Positions 16,743-24,956 of a DNA stretch of 64,000 nt are shown here, one piece after another. Positions within the stretch are counted from its first letter, which is position 1; the number at the start of each line of letters is the position of its first letter. Location: assembly GCF_018780565.1 (NCBI RefSeq), contig NZ_JADMJN010000005.1, forward strand, positions 496,001 to 560,000, written 5' to 3'. The notes beneath the pieces were generated by a model that worked only from the letters and a program-made list of their open reading frames with translations, was not told the origin of the DNA and searched no databases. Origin of the DNA: Rhodoferax sp. GTDB lineage: Bacteria > Pseudomonadota > Gammaproteobacteria > Burkholderiales > Burkholderiaceae_C. The position numbers were made by a program, and so were the translations under genes.

Positions 16743-17357
16743 ATGATTGAATTCTTTTTTGACTGCTCCAGTCCCTGGACTTATCTCGCTTTCCATAACA
16801 TCCAACCCTTGGCCGCCGAGTTGAATGAATCGATCCATTGGCGTCCTGTGCTGGTTGGGGGCATTTTCAATAGCATCAACCCCAGTGTTTATGCGATGCG
16901 CGAGAATCCGGTACCAGCCAAAAAAGCCTACATGCTCAAGGATCTTCAGGATTGGGCCCGTGCAGCGAACCTGAAGATTGTCATGCCGCCTAAGGTGTTC
17001 CCAGTGAACAGCGTCAAAGCCATGCGCGCCTGCATCTGGCTGGAATCACAAGGCAAACTGGTACCCTTCGCCCGGGCAGTGTTTGAGGCCTACTGGTCGC
17101 AGGAAGAAGACATTTCACAAGATGCAGTGTTGAAGAGCATCTGCGAGCAAACTGGCGTGAACTGGGATGACTGTGTAGCCGGTATTGCGCAACCTGCAAT
17201 CAAGGAGCAACTCAAGCTCAACACAGAAGAAGTGATACGGCGCGGCGGGTTCGGTTCACCCACGATCTACCTCGGCGACGAAATGTATTTTGGCAACGAT
17301 CGATTGCCGTTGGTGAAAGCGGAAATTTTGCGACGACGTGCGAGTTCAGCGTCATAA
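16743..17357 (+). CDS. DsbA-family 2-hydroxychromene-2-carboxylate isomerase-like protein
   Basis: A 204-residue kappa-class GST/HCCA isomerase homologue. The N-terminus IEFFFDCSSPWTYLA holds the active-site serine region, KVFPVNSVKAMRA lies in the middle and GGFGSPTIYLGDEMYFGNDRL at the end is a strong family signature. Such enzymes isomerise the naphthalene-pathway intermediate, or act as generic glutathione-dependent isomerases. No aromatic degradation genes are adjacent, so the substrate is unknown. It is probably co-transcribed with the upstream GST gene. Confidence 0.88.
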   Translation: MIEFFFDCSSPWTYLAFHNIQPLAAELNESIHWRPVLVGGIFNSINPSVYAMRENPVPAKKAYMLKDLQDWARAANLKIVMPPKVFPVNSVKAMRACIWLESQGKLVPFARAVFEAYWSQEEDISQDAVLKSICEQTGVNWDDCVAGIAQPAIKEQLKLNTEEVIRRGGFGSPTIYLGDEMYFGNDRLPLVKAEILRRRASSAS

Positions 17358-17389
17358 GTTGACGATTTCCCATCATTTCAGGCAATAAA

Positions 17390-17417
17390 AAAGGCCTGAT
17401 CAATCGATCAGGCCTTT
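17390..17417 (-). terminator. Rho-independent terminator of tRNA-Lys (possibly bidirectional)
   Basis: A perfect 12-bp stem AAAGGCCTGATC/GATCAGGCCTTT with a four-base loop. On the minus strand the stem is followed by a run of six T, so it should end the tRNA transcript. On the plus strand the tail is CCTTTAAATATT, so it may also stop the GST-isomerase operon. Confidence 0.85.
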
Positions 17418-17423
17418 AAATAT

Positions 17424-17499
17424 TGGTGGGATGTGCGGGGGTCGAACCCACGACAAACGGATTAAAAGTCCGCTGCTCTACCAACTGAGCTAACATCCC
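17424..17499 (-). tRNA. tRNA-Lys(UUU)
   Basis: A 76-nt cloverleaf on the minus strand: acceptor GGGATGT, D-arm AGCTCAGTTGGTAGAGC, anticodon loop ACTTTTAATC with anticodon TTT, T-arm GTGGGTTCGACCCCCGC and an encoded CCA at the 3' end. A terminator follows six bases downstream. Confidence 0.98.
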
Positions 17500-17559
17500 A
17501 TCAGGGTTTCACTTATTAATTTTCATCAATCTGTGAAGCCTCAAATTATAGCGTGTTTT

Positions 17560-18318
17560 TTAAGTGTTTTTACCTTCTGCAGAAATTCGATCAAGAATCC
17601 AACCAGCAGCACACTGTCCAAACGTGGCAGTCACACTGACCACCGACCCGTAACCATGGCAATTGAGCGTCCCGTCTCCCTCAACCTCACATGAGGCATC
17701 TGGAGATTTCACAGCCTCACGGCTGAAAACACAGGTCACCCCAATTTTTCGCCCCTCTTTGGGAGCAGCATGCTCTTTTCGAAGGCGATAACGCAGCTGT
17801 GCCAACAGGGGATCATAGGTCGTATTGGCGAGGTCGTCGATGTCCACCAAATGAGCATGTCGCTTGCCACCAGCCGCACCTACCGAGACAAAAATCGTCC
17901 CACAGCTTCGAGCCCATGCAGCCATTGCAGTCTTGGCCTTAACCTGATCACAAGCATCAATGACGGCAGTCACGCCCTGCGGCAGTATTGCAGGCCAATT
18001 CGACTCTTCGACAAATTCCTCAACGCAGGTTACCTCGCAATCCGGATTGAACGACAGAATGCGATCCCGCATGGCGAGTACCTTGGCCTGCCCAACTGTC
18101 GATTCAAGCGCATGAATCTGGCGATTAATATTGGATTCGGACACATGGTCCAGATCGATTAAGGTCAGTCGTCCGACGCCACTTCGCGCCAGCGCCTCGG
18201 CACTCCAGGAGCCAACGCCTCCCACACCAATCACCGCCACATGCGCCGCAGCTATTTTTGCAGCACCCGCGACACCATAGAGACGAGCCAAACCACCAAA
18301 TCGCCGATCCACGCTCAA
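17560..18318 (-). CDS. tcdA: tRNA threonylcarbamoyladenosine dehydratase TcdA (YgdL/CsdL)
   Basis: An E1-like ATP-dependent enzyme that cyclises t6A37 of tRNAs to ct6A. It has the Rossmann nucleotide site VIGVGGVGSWSAEALARSGVG, DHVSESNINRQ and a CDQVKAK segment, at normal length. I take a TTG at 18318, which overlaps the yeeE stop by four bases (TTGA), has GGAG eight bases upstream and gives MSVDRRFGGLARLYG, like known TcdA N-termini. A GTG at 18339 would add seven residues. In E. coli the protein gets help from the CsdA/CsdE sulfurtransferase; here it is coupled to a sulfur permease gene. Confidence 0.92.
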   Translation of the reverse strand: MSVDRRFGGLARLYGVAGAAKIAAAHVAVIGVGGVGSWSAEALARSGVGRLTLIDLDHVSESNINRQIHALESTVGQAKVLAMRDRILSFNPDCEVTCVEEFVEESNWPAILPQGVTAVIDACDQVKAKTAMAAWARSCGTIFVSVGAAGGKRHAHLVDIDDLANTTYDPLLAQLRYRLRKEHAAPKEGRKIGVTCVFSREAVKSPDASCEVEGDGTLNCHGYGSVVSVTATFGQCAAGWILDRISAEGKNT

Positions 18319-19430
18319 ACCAGGCGCTCCAAACGCCACATCTGATATTTCAGTGCCAAAACAGCTCCTGTCAAAATCGCGGGGACCGCTATCAAACTAG
18401 TAGCGCTCAGGGTGGAGATTCCGCTCAGGCCCTGCCCAACAGTACAACCCATGGCGGTCACACCACCCACACCCATGAGAAAGGCCCCTACAAGATGATT
18501 GGCAACATCTTCCGTTCCTCCGAAACCTTCCCATCGAAAGGTTCGGACTGACAAGGCACACATCCAGGAGCCCACGATCACGCCGGCAACAGAAACGACA
18601 CCCACCGTCAGCACCTTGCTCTTATCGCTAAAAAACATGAGCCAATCGAGCGAATAGGCAACTGGCGCCACAAAACTCAGGGCCTCGGCACGTCCAGAAT
18701 TTGTGGCAAGGAAAGCCTCCTGTAGTGTCTCGGGGTGTTCCGCGACAAAGCCCATGCTCCCGCTAACCCACCACATGGCAGTCACCACGCAACCAATAGC
18801 GATACCAGCTATCAAATTCTCTGCACGTCGGAAGTCGCGCCCAACAAGCGCCCATACGATCAAACCACCACCCAGTATCAAGCCCAATGTCAACCCGGCG
18901 GTAGACGGCGTTATCGCAAAAGCAGCTGCCAGCCACTGCGGCAGTGAGGCCCCCGCTGCGAAATCGACACTGACGCGATCCACCGTTGCGACCCGCACCA
19001 CCGCTGTAATGCCCTTCATGGTGGCAAAAGCGGACACGCCCATGACAATGGCAACAACGAGCGATTTCAGACTACCGCCACCGATGCGGACCAAGGTCTT
19101 GCTGCCGCACCCCGACGCCAGCACCATGCCGAAGCCAAATAAACTCCCGCCCACCGCAGCCGATAGCCATATCCAGCGATTGGAGGCATAAATGACTTTG
19201 CTTGGATCTACCAATCCGAGGTACGCCAGGATGCCGAACCCCGCCATGGCCACACCAATGGCCAGAGCCCATTGGCGCATTCGCGTCCAGTCCCCCATGT
19301 TCACGATGTCACTGACCGCGCCCATAGTACAAAAATGCGTTCGCTGTGCAACCGCACCAAACACGATGGAAAGAATAAATGTTGCCCACAACACTTGCGT
19401 GCTGAGTGTGGCTAGATCAGATGCTTGCAT
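18315..19430 (-). CDS. YeeE/YedE (TsuA-like) sulfur-compound permease
   Basis: A 371-residue inner-membrane protein with about nine or ten membrane segments. The conserved cysteine motifs of the thiosulfate importer family are all visible: RTHFCTMGAVSD near residue 34, ASGCGSKTLVRIGGGSLKS near 107 and MGCTVGQGLSGIS near 340. Thiosulfate uptake is known for bacterial TsuA, and the same substrate here is an inference. It ends in a four-base overlap with tcdA. A short palindrome of the GCTAT...TAGC family sits in its last codons. Confidence 0.88.
   Translation of the reverse strand: MQASDLATLSTQVLWATFILSIVFGAVAQRTHFCTMGAVSDIVNMGDWTRMRQWALAIGVAMAGFGILAYLGLVDPSKVIYASNRWIWLSAAVGGSLFGFGMVLASGCGSKTLVRIGGGSLKSLVVAIVMGVSAFATMKGITAVVRVATVDRVSVDFAAGASLPQWLAAAFAITPSTAGLTLGLILGGGLIVWALVGRDFRRAENLIAGIAIGCVVTAMWWVSGSMGFVAEHPETLQEAFLATNSGRAEALSFVAPVAYSLDWLMFFSDKSKVLTVGVVSVAGVIVGSWMCALSVRTFRWEGFGGTEDVANHLVGAFLMGVGGVTAMGCTVGQGLSGISTLSATSLIAVPAILTGAVLALKYQMWRLERLV
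18388..18404. repeat. Short palindrome GCTAT...TAGC inside yeeE
   Basis: GCTATCAAACTAGTAGC, with GCTA/TAGC ends. On the minus strand it encodes SATSLIAV, much like the SATKLIAI encoded by the copy at 52783-52806 in the same frame. Confidence 0.45.
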
Positions 19431-19460
19431 CGCTCGATTTTACGACGATGGCCAAGCGCT

Positions 19461-20225
19461 TTACTTGAGACGACTCAGCCGTTCTTTGGCTGCGATGGCA
19501 GCCTCGGATTGCGGATAGGCTTTGGTCAGATCATCCAGGGTTTTCCGGGCGCCACGCATATCCTTGAGTTCAATCTGGCAATTCGCGATGGAAAGCACCG
19601 CTTCTGGCGCCCGCAAATGCTCGGGTGACCTGGCGATCAATGAGCGAAAATTGATCATGGCTTCTTTGTAGTCGCGCGTCGCATATTGGGCATTGCCAAG
19701 CCAGAACAGCGCTGATGGCCCATAAGCAGTTTGTGGATAGCGCTTCAAAAAATCAACGAGCGCAGTTTGTGCAGCAGGAAAGTCACCTTTCCTGAACACA
19801 GAAAACGCGGCGTCATAGTCTCTCTTTTCCGCAGGCTCGGCCATGAACTCATGGCCATCGACCGTGACCTTCACCGGCTCAAACGGTCGAAGTCGATCAT
19901 CCAAGCCCTGTGCGATGTCTTTTTGTCTTCGCTGCATTTCCGAAACGTCGCGCGAAAGTTGTTCGTTCGTGCCCCTCAGCTTGGCCATCTCAGAGCGCAA
20001 GCCTTCAATCTGGTTCTGCAATTCCAGCAGACTGCGGCGCAATGAGGTCGTATCCTCATTGGCACGGCCAGCGGCTTGCTCCGACTCGATACGAATGGCA
20101 TCGACTCGCTGACGTAAATCAAGGATCGCCCTGCGCGCTTCCTCATCATCAAAAATGCCTGCCATGCTGACGGTAGTCGCCACACACAGTAAAACAGACA
20201 AAGCCGTTTGGCGAAGAATTTTCAC
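19461..20225 (-). CDS. cpoB: Cell division coordinator CpoB (YbgF)
   Basis: A periplasmic partner of the Tol-Pal system that links outer-membrane constriction to peptidoglycan synthesis. A signal peptide (MKILRQTALSVLLCVATTVSMA) is followed by a coiled-coil trimerisation region at about 30-110 and a C-terminal TPR region (YDAAFSVFRKGDFPAAQTAL, GPSALFWLGNAQYATRDYKEAM). The GTG at 20225 is chosen because GGAG lies nine bases upstream and the signal peptide then starts normally; a TTG at 20240 is possible. It sits 20 bases behind pal. Confidence 0.9.
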   Translation of the reverse strand: MKILRQTALSVLLCVATTVSMAGIFDDEEARRAILDLRQRVDAIRIESEQAAGRANEDTTSLRRSLLELQNQIEGLRSEMAKLRGTNEQLSRDVSEMQRRQKDIAQGLDDRLRPFEPVKVTVDGHEFMAEPAEKRDYDAAFSVFRKGDFPAAQTALVDFLKRYPQTAYGPSALFWLGNAQYATRDYKEAMINFRSLIARSPEHLRAPEAVLSIANCQIELKDMRGARKTLDDLTKAYPQSEAAIAAKERLSRLK

Positions 20226-20245
20226 AGTATCAAGCTCCAAGGTAC

Positions 20246-20779
20246 TTAGCGATAGTTGATTTCAGCCCGGCGATTTTTCGCCATGGCTTCCTCACTAGTA
20301 CCAATCACAGCGGGCTTCTCCTTGCCAAAACTGACCGCCTCCATCTGGGCGTCGCCAACACCCAGCAAACCCAGAGCGCTGCGCACGGCTTCTGCCCTCT
20401 TCTGCCCCAGCGACAGGTTGTATTCCCGCCCGCCGCGCTCATCGGTATGCCCTTCAATCGCAATCCTGCGAGTCTTGTCTGCCTTGATATAACGCGCATG
20501 AGTCTCCATCACCGATTGAAACTCTGGCTTGATCACAAAACTGTCGTAATCAAAATAAACAATCCTTGCCCCGGCAGGAATAGCCACTTGCGGGTTGGAT
20601 TTTCCAACTTCCACTGAAGCAACGCCCCCTTTGCCAATAGCACTGCCCTGCCCCTCAGTACCTTGCTTCGAGACAACTGCACCCGACTTGTCTTCAACCG
20701 GTACGTCATCGAGTTTCACTGCAGAGCTACAGCCTGCAAGTAATGCAACAATACCCAGAGCCAGCAAGAGATGTTTCAT
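20246..20779 (-). CDS. pal: Peptidoglycan-associated lipoprotein Pal
   Basis: An outer-membrane lipoprotein with a lipobox LLAGC (Cys about residue 17), a linker, and an OmpA-like peptidoglycan-binding domain showing IVYFDYDSF, EGHTDERGGREYNLSLGQKRA and KNRRAEINYR. AAGGAG lies seven bases upstream of the ATG. A longer open frame to 20824 is rejected because it precedes the lipoprotein signal. It is expressed with tolB (24 bases upstream) and cpoB. Confidence 0.96.
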   Translation of the reverse strand: MKHLLLALGIVALLAGCSSAVKLDDVPVEDKSGAVVSKQGTEGQGSAIGKGGVASVEVGKSNPQVAIPAGARIVYFDYDSFVIKPEFQSVMETHARYIKADKTRRIAIEGHTDERGGREYNLSLGQKRAEAVRSALGLLGVGDAQMEAVSFGKEKPAVIGTSEEAMAKNRRAEINYR

Positions 20780-20802
20780 GAAAATACTCCTTGTCAAAAT
20801 TA

Positions 20803-22098
20803 TTACTTCTGGAACGGGCCCCAAGCCGGCTCACGAATGTCACCACTCTGTCCGGTAAGACGCGCCTTTAGCTTGCCGTCCAGCGTGGTCGTCATCAGCG
20901 CCTCACGGCCCTGTTGCTGCGTTGCATAGACAATCAGACGACTATTGGCCGCAAAGCTCGGACTTTCATCCGCCGAGGTATCGGTAACGGCATTCACTGC
21001 GCCACTTGCCAGTTCCATGACGTGCAATTTGAAGGCGCCACTCACTCTGGAAATGTAGGCGAGCCAACGCCCATCCGGACTGACAGCCGGCGAAATGTTG
21101 TAACTGCCCGTAAATGTCACCCGCTCCGCATTGCCACCGGTTGCCGACATTTTGTAGATCTGGGGTGCACCACCCCTGTCGCTGACGAAATAGATGCTCT
21201 TGCCATCTGGCGTGAAAGCGGGTTCTGTATCGATACTGCCGGTCTGCGCCAACCTGCGCGGTTCGCCACCTCCCGCGTCAATCACATAGAGCTGGGAGCC
21301 GCCGTCGCGGCTCAGTGTCACGGCCAACCATCGACCATCCGGCGACCAGGCAGGCGCGCTGTTTGAGCCCTTGAAATTGGCGATCAGGCGACGCTTGCCA
21401 GTCGCAACATCATGTGTATAGACAACGGGTTTGCGAGATTCGAACGAAACGTAAGCCAATTGGCTGCCGTTGGGCGACCAGGCCGGTGAAATGATCGGTT
21501 CGGTACTTGAAAAAGCTGACTGGGCATTTTCGCCATCAGAATCTGCAACCCACAATTGGAAACGTTGCGTGGCTTTGGTCACGTAGGCAATGCGCGTTGA
21601 GAAAGCGCCTTTGTCGCCGGTCAGCTTTTCGTAGATATAGTCGGAGATCAAATGTGCCGCCAGACGCAGGTCAGCAGCAGCAACAACATGCCCATCCCGT
21701 CCGATATCCTGTCCACGAACGACGTCCCATAGCCTGAAGCGCACATCGTAGCGACCATCCGCCAGTCTTGTCACACTTCCAGCCACCAGGGAGTCTGCGC
21801 CCTTTTGCCGCCAGGGCGACAAATCCGGCCGAGTGATCTCATCGAATGCTGCACCCGCAGTGTCTACCGCACGAAATTGGCCACTTCGCTCCAAGTCAGC
21901 CTGAACAATGGCGCCGATCTTTTGAATTGACAGATCGTCACCACGAAAAGCGGCTACTGCAATTGGCAGTTGGGTCAAGCCAACGCCGGAGACCTCAACG
22001 CGAAACTGAGCCTGCACAGGCGCCGTGCAGACCAGCAGCAGCCCCAGTGCAGCAGCACGAAGCAGATCAAACATGCGGTGGAGTCGGCGAAATGTCAT
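20803..22098 (-). CDS. tolB: Tol-Pal system periplasmic protein TolB
   Basis: A 431-residue beta-propeller protein. A signal peptide ending near PVQAQ is followed by the TolB N-terminal domain (PIAVAAFRGDDL, FRAVD) and repeated WD40-like blades with SPDG signatures (AWSPDGRWLAV, AFTPDGKSIYFVSDRGG, AVSPDGRWLAYIS). It overlaps the glycosyltransferase stop by 32 bases if the ATG at 22098 is used; an ATG at 22074 would overlap by eight. tolQRA are not upstream. Confidence 0.95.
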   Translation of the reverse strand: MTFRRLHRMFDLLRAAALGLLLVCTAPVQAQFRVEVSGVGLTQLPIAVAAFRGDDLSIQKIGAIVQADLERSGQFRAVDTAGAAFDEITRPDLSPWRQKGADSLVAGSVTRLADGRYDVRFRLWDVVRGQDIGRDGHVVAAADLRLAAHLISDYIYEKLTGDKGAFSTRIAYVTKATQRFQLWVADSDGENAQSAFSSTEPIISPAWSPNGSQLAYVSFESRKPVVYTHDVATGKRRLIANFKGSNSAPAWSPDGRWLAVTLSRDGGSQLYVIDAGGGEPRRLAQTGSIDTEPAFTPDGKSIYFVSDRGGAPQIYKMSATGGNAERVTFTGSYNISPAVSPDGRWLAYISRVSGAFKLHVMELASGAVNAVTDTSADESPSFAANSRLIVYATQQQGREALMTTTLDGKLKARLTGQSGDIREPAWGPFQK

Positions 22099-22846
22099 TT
22101 TTTTGATTCAAGCAATACAAAGCAAAATACTTTCCAAACGCTGCCTGGGCCTGCATGGTGCATACCGCGAAACCCATTGCACCATCGAGAAAACCCAATC
22201 GGACAATATAGCTGCGAAGGAATGCTACCACCCCAGCCAAGGCGGCACGCAGCATGGAGCTGGTCTGACCCGCAGCGAAACGCTGCTGCGCCCAAGCCTG
22301 GCTGTACTGCTCCAGCTTACGCCAATAATGGGTCGGCGTGGGGTAACTGAAATGCAACAAAGGTACGGTCAAGCGGTGCGTCACACCACCGCTGAACACA
22401 ACGCGCTCATGGACCAGATCATCGCTGAAATGGGCTGCACCCCGCTTGAACAAACGCAGCACGTAATCGGGAGTCCATCCACAATGTCGTATCCATTGAC
22501 CGCAAAACTGGGTCAACCTGGGAATTTCGCAGGCACTCCAGGTGCCCTCTGTGACGACTTGCCGAATCTGCCGTGCCAATTCGGCTGGCACCCGTTCATC
22601 GGCGTCCAGCGAGAGAACCCACGGATGTTGAGCCAATTCCAACGCCCTGTTTTTTTGCGGCCCAAAGCCAGGCCAATCCGGCGTAACGTGCACCACAGCT
22701 CCAAGGCGGCGAGCCACATCAATCGTTCCGTCGGTACTTCCAGAGTCTACGACCACGATTTCATCGGCAAAGGAAACAGACTTCAAGCACGCCTCAATAT
22801 TGGCGATTTCATTGAAGGTGATGACAATGACACTCAGTTTGGGCAA
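22067..22846 (-). CDS. Glycosyltransferase family 2 (WaaE/KdtX-like LPS core)
   Basis: A 259-residue cytoplasmic GT-A enzyme with KLSVIVITFNEIANIEACLKS at the N-terminus, VVDSGSTDGT and the metal-binding region SLDADERVP. The overall layout is like the LPS inner-core beta-1,4-glucosyltransferase WaaE, with the typical FCGQWIRHCGWTPDYVLRLF segment. It directly precedes and overlaps tolB. LPS genes lie next to it across a divergent boundary, which supports a surface role. Confidence 0.87.
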   Translation of the reverse strand: MPKLSVIVITFNEIANIEACLKSVSFADEIVVVDSGSTDGTIDVARRLGAVVHVTPDWPGFGPQKNRALELAQHPWVLSLDADERVPAELARQIRQVVTEGTWSACEIPRLTQFCGQWIRHCGWTPDYVLRLFKRGAAHFSDDLVHERVVFSGGVTHRLTVPLLHFSYPTPTHYWRKLEQYSQAWAQQRFAAGQTSSMLRAALAGVVAFLRSYIVRLGFLDGAMGFAVCTMQAQAAFGKYFALYCLNQKNDISPTPPHV

Positions 22847-22907
22847 GCTACATCTTCCTCAGGGCCTAGAACCAGAATCGTCACCTTCACTGCCCAACTG
22901 CACGTAC

Positions 22908-23609
22908 TCATCTTGGTGCGAATGACGCTGGATCAAGCGCTTTTTGCACTACCACCTGAATTTGAGCCAGAACACTGCCGTGGGTCTGATCAATCGGGAC
23001 GCCCTTCTCAAATAAACGACGCCGCATTGCCACGACCAACGAGTTTGTGTAGCCCAGTTTTTTTTCCAACTTCAAATACAGACGTGTCATCAACTTCTTG
23101 GCACGAACAGGCATTCCAAATTTGAACTGCAGCGAGAAATCGTAGTTGTCGCTCTGTAACTCAGCCGAAACAATGTGGGATCCGGGCAGCGCCGCGACCA
23201 TGCTCTCCACATCATGGGAGACAGGACTCCAGGAATCAGTTTTTCGAAATCTGAAAGTAGCTTTGTGATCGGAATTGAATCGGCTGGGGAAGAATCCCTG
23301 CTCATACAAGTCCTCATCGGGCACCGTTAAAAGCAGATACCCGCCGGGTTTGACCAAGGCCCACCACTCCCGCAGCGCATCTTGCGGCTTGAACATATGT
23401 TCCAGGCAATGCGAACTGCATACAGCGTCGTAGGCCTCAACAGGCCTGAATTTTGTAATATAGTTCGCATCGCCCTGTGAAAGATCAAATCCTTCAGCCC
23501 AAGGGCAAATCACATCGTTGCCAGCGCCAATGTCGATCACGCGTCCTTGCAGAAATCTTTGAACCAGCTCGGAACCGCGCAAATCTATAGTTTTACTTGA
23601 CTCTTTCAT
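22908..23609 (-). CDS. Class I SAM-dependent methyltransferase
   Basis: A protein of about 233 residues with methyltransferase motif I VIDIGAGND, an acidic motif ADGFDLS-like segment and the Methyltransf_11-type stretch YDAVCSSHCLEHMFKPQDALREWW, then KPGGYLLLTVPDED. The ATG at 23609 is preferred; a GTG at 23693 would add 28 weakly protein-like residues. The C-terminus is basic. It lies between LPS glycosyltransferase genes, so modification of a surface sugar is likely, but the substrate is unknown. Confidence 0.82.
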   Translation of the reverse strand: MKESSKTIDLRGSELVQRFLQGRVIDIGAGNDVICPWAEGFDLSQGDANYITKFRPVEAYDAVCSSHCLEHMFKPQDALREWWALVKPGGYLLLTVPDEDLYEQGFFPSRFNSDHKATFRFRKTDSWSPVSHDVESMVAALPGSHIVSAELQSDNYDFSLQFKFGMPVRAKKLMTRLYLKLEKKLGYTNSLVVAMRRRLFEKGVPIDQTHGSVLAQIQVVVQKALDPASFAPR

Positions 23610-23713
23610 CGGGCCAAAGGATAACAGACCTGATAAATGTGGTTTGATCGATACCCACCGTTTTCCCCGAGCCAGCCCACTCAGGACGGTCACAATCAGT
23701 TTCCATAAAAACG

Positions 23714-24952
23714 ATGCACCAAGTTCAACAGAAAATCTCGGCGTTCACCTACCCCGCAGCAGGCTGGTTTGGCCTCGTCATGATTTTTGGACTGCCGTGG
23801 TCACACGCCTTCTTTTACATTGGCTTTGTTGGCTTGCTCGGATGCGCGCTCGCCTCAACGGCGTATTACCGGACATTCTTTCTGGCATGCCGGCAAAACA
23901 CGGGCCTGTTGGCCTTGCTGCTTTTTGCCTATATCGCACTTGGGTTGCTCTATACGAGCGCGCCTCTCGACATGGCCATGTTCGATGTCAAAAAATACCG
24001 AAAATTGCTCATCATTCCTGTATTCATGATGGTGTACCGGGATGTCAAATGGGCAAAGCGGCTGATGATCGCGTATGGCTTTGGCGTCTTGAGCCTCATG
24101 CTCCCGACACTGCTGGACGGGACGGGACTGATGCGCCTGACTTCGCTTGACTTGTCGCAATTTCGTGATGGGAGCTACTCCGAAACGAGTCTAGTCTATT
24201 GGCGTAATCACATTGTCCACGGATTTCATGTTTCTATTTTTTTTGTAGTCTGTGTTTTGTCGGCCATCCGCTATCCCCGCACGAAATGGCTCTGCACTGC
24301 CATGGCGACCATTTGCATAATTGACATCGTGACACTCATTCACGGGCGCACAGCACTGATTGCGGTCATAGCTATTTCCCTACTAATCGTCCTAAATTAC
24401 ATCTCGCATGTGCATCTTCGGGTCATGGTCGCTCTCGCCATTCTTATGTCTAGCGTGGCCCTTTATGAATTATCGGGACGCATTCAAGAACGGATAGATT
24501 CGATTGCACGTGAAGCCAGAGCTTATGCTGAAAATAGTAATACAAATACAAGTGGTGGAAACCGGCTTCATTATTGGAGTATGAGCTTCAACATGTTTCT
24601 TGATGCACCATTAACAGGTAATGGACCAGGAAAATTTCGCAAAAATCTAGAAAAGCCTGAGAATCCGTTGCATAAGGAATTGCATAGACACGCCCACAAT
24701 GAGTATCTGACGCTGCTATCGCAACACGGCATTATCGGTTTGATTATTTTCTTTTGCCTTGTGCAACAGATTTACCAGAGTGCGGGTCGTCATCGGGATA
24801 TCTGGTTAAAGGGGATTGTGAGGATTGGACTGATTATCTTTCTGGTGAATGCGGTCACGGACTCGTCACTTCACAACGAATCGGAAGGTTGGACCTTCGT
24901 TCTTTTGGCCTGTCTGGCCAACATGCGGGAACGCGACACGGAGCCTGGCTGA
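23714..24952 (+). CDS. O-antigen ligase/polymerase family protein (WaaL/Wzy-like)
   Basis: A 412-residue polytopic inner-membrane protein with about ten to twelve hydrophobic segments and a large periplasmic loop near residues 245-330 with GNRLHYWSMSFNMFLDAPLTGNG and the ligase motif HRHAHNEYLTLLSQHGIIG. The family joins O-antigen to lipid A-core or polymerises surface glycans. Base composition drops to about 40-45% GC by eye between 24200 and 24800, unlike its neighbours, as is common for O-antigen genes. The GT9 gene starts four bases after its stop. Confidence 0.85.
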   Translation: MHQVQQKISAFTYPAAGWFGLVMIFGLPWSHAFFYIGFVGLLGCALASTAYYRTFFLACRQNTGLLALLLFAYIALGLLYTSAPLDMAMFDVKKYRKLLIIPVFMMVYRDVKWAKRLMIAYGFGVLSLMLPTLLDGTGLMRLTSLDLSQFRDGSYSETSLVYWRNHIVHGFHVSIFFVVCVLSAIRYPRTKWLCTAMATICIIDIVTLIHGRTALIAVIAISLLIVLNYISHVHLRVMVALAILMSSVALYELSGRIQERIDSIAREARAYAENSNTNTSGGNRLHYWSMSFNMFLDAPLTGNGPGKFRKNLEKPENPLHKELHRHAHNEYLTLLSQHGIIGLIIFFCLVQQIYQSAGRHRDIWLKGIVRIGLIIFLVNAVTDSSLHNESEGWTFVLLACLANMRERDTEPG

Positions 24953-24956
24953 GTTC

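Noticed and set aside
17390..17417. Hairpin first read as the terminator of the GST-isomerase operon only
   Set aside because: The T-run is on the minus strand, so its main role is more likely the end of tRNA-Lys. It may still stop both directions.
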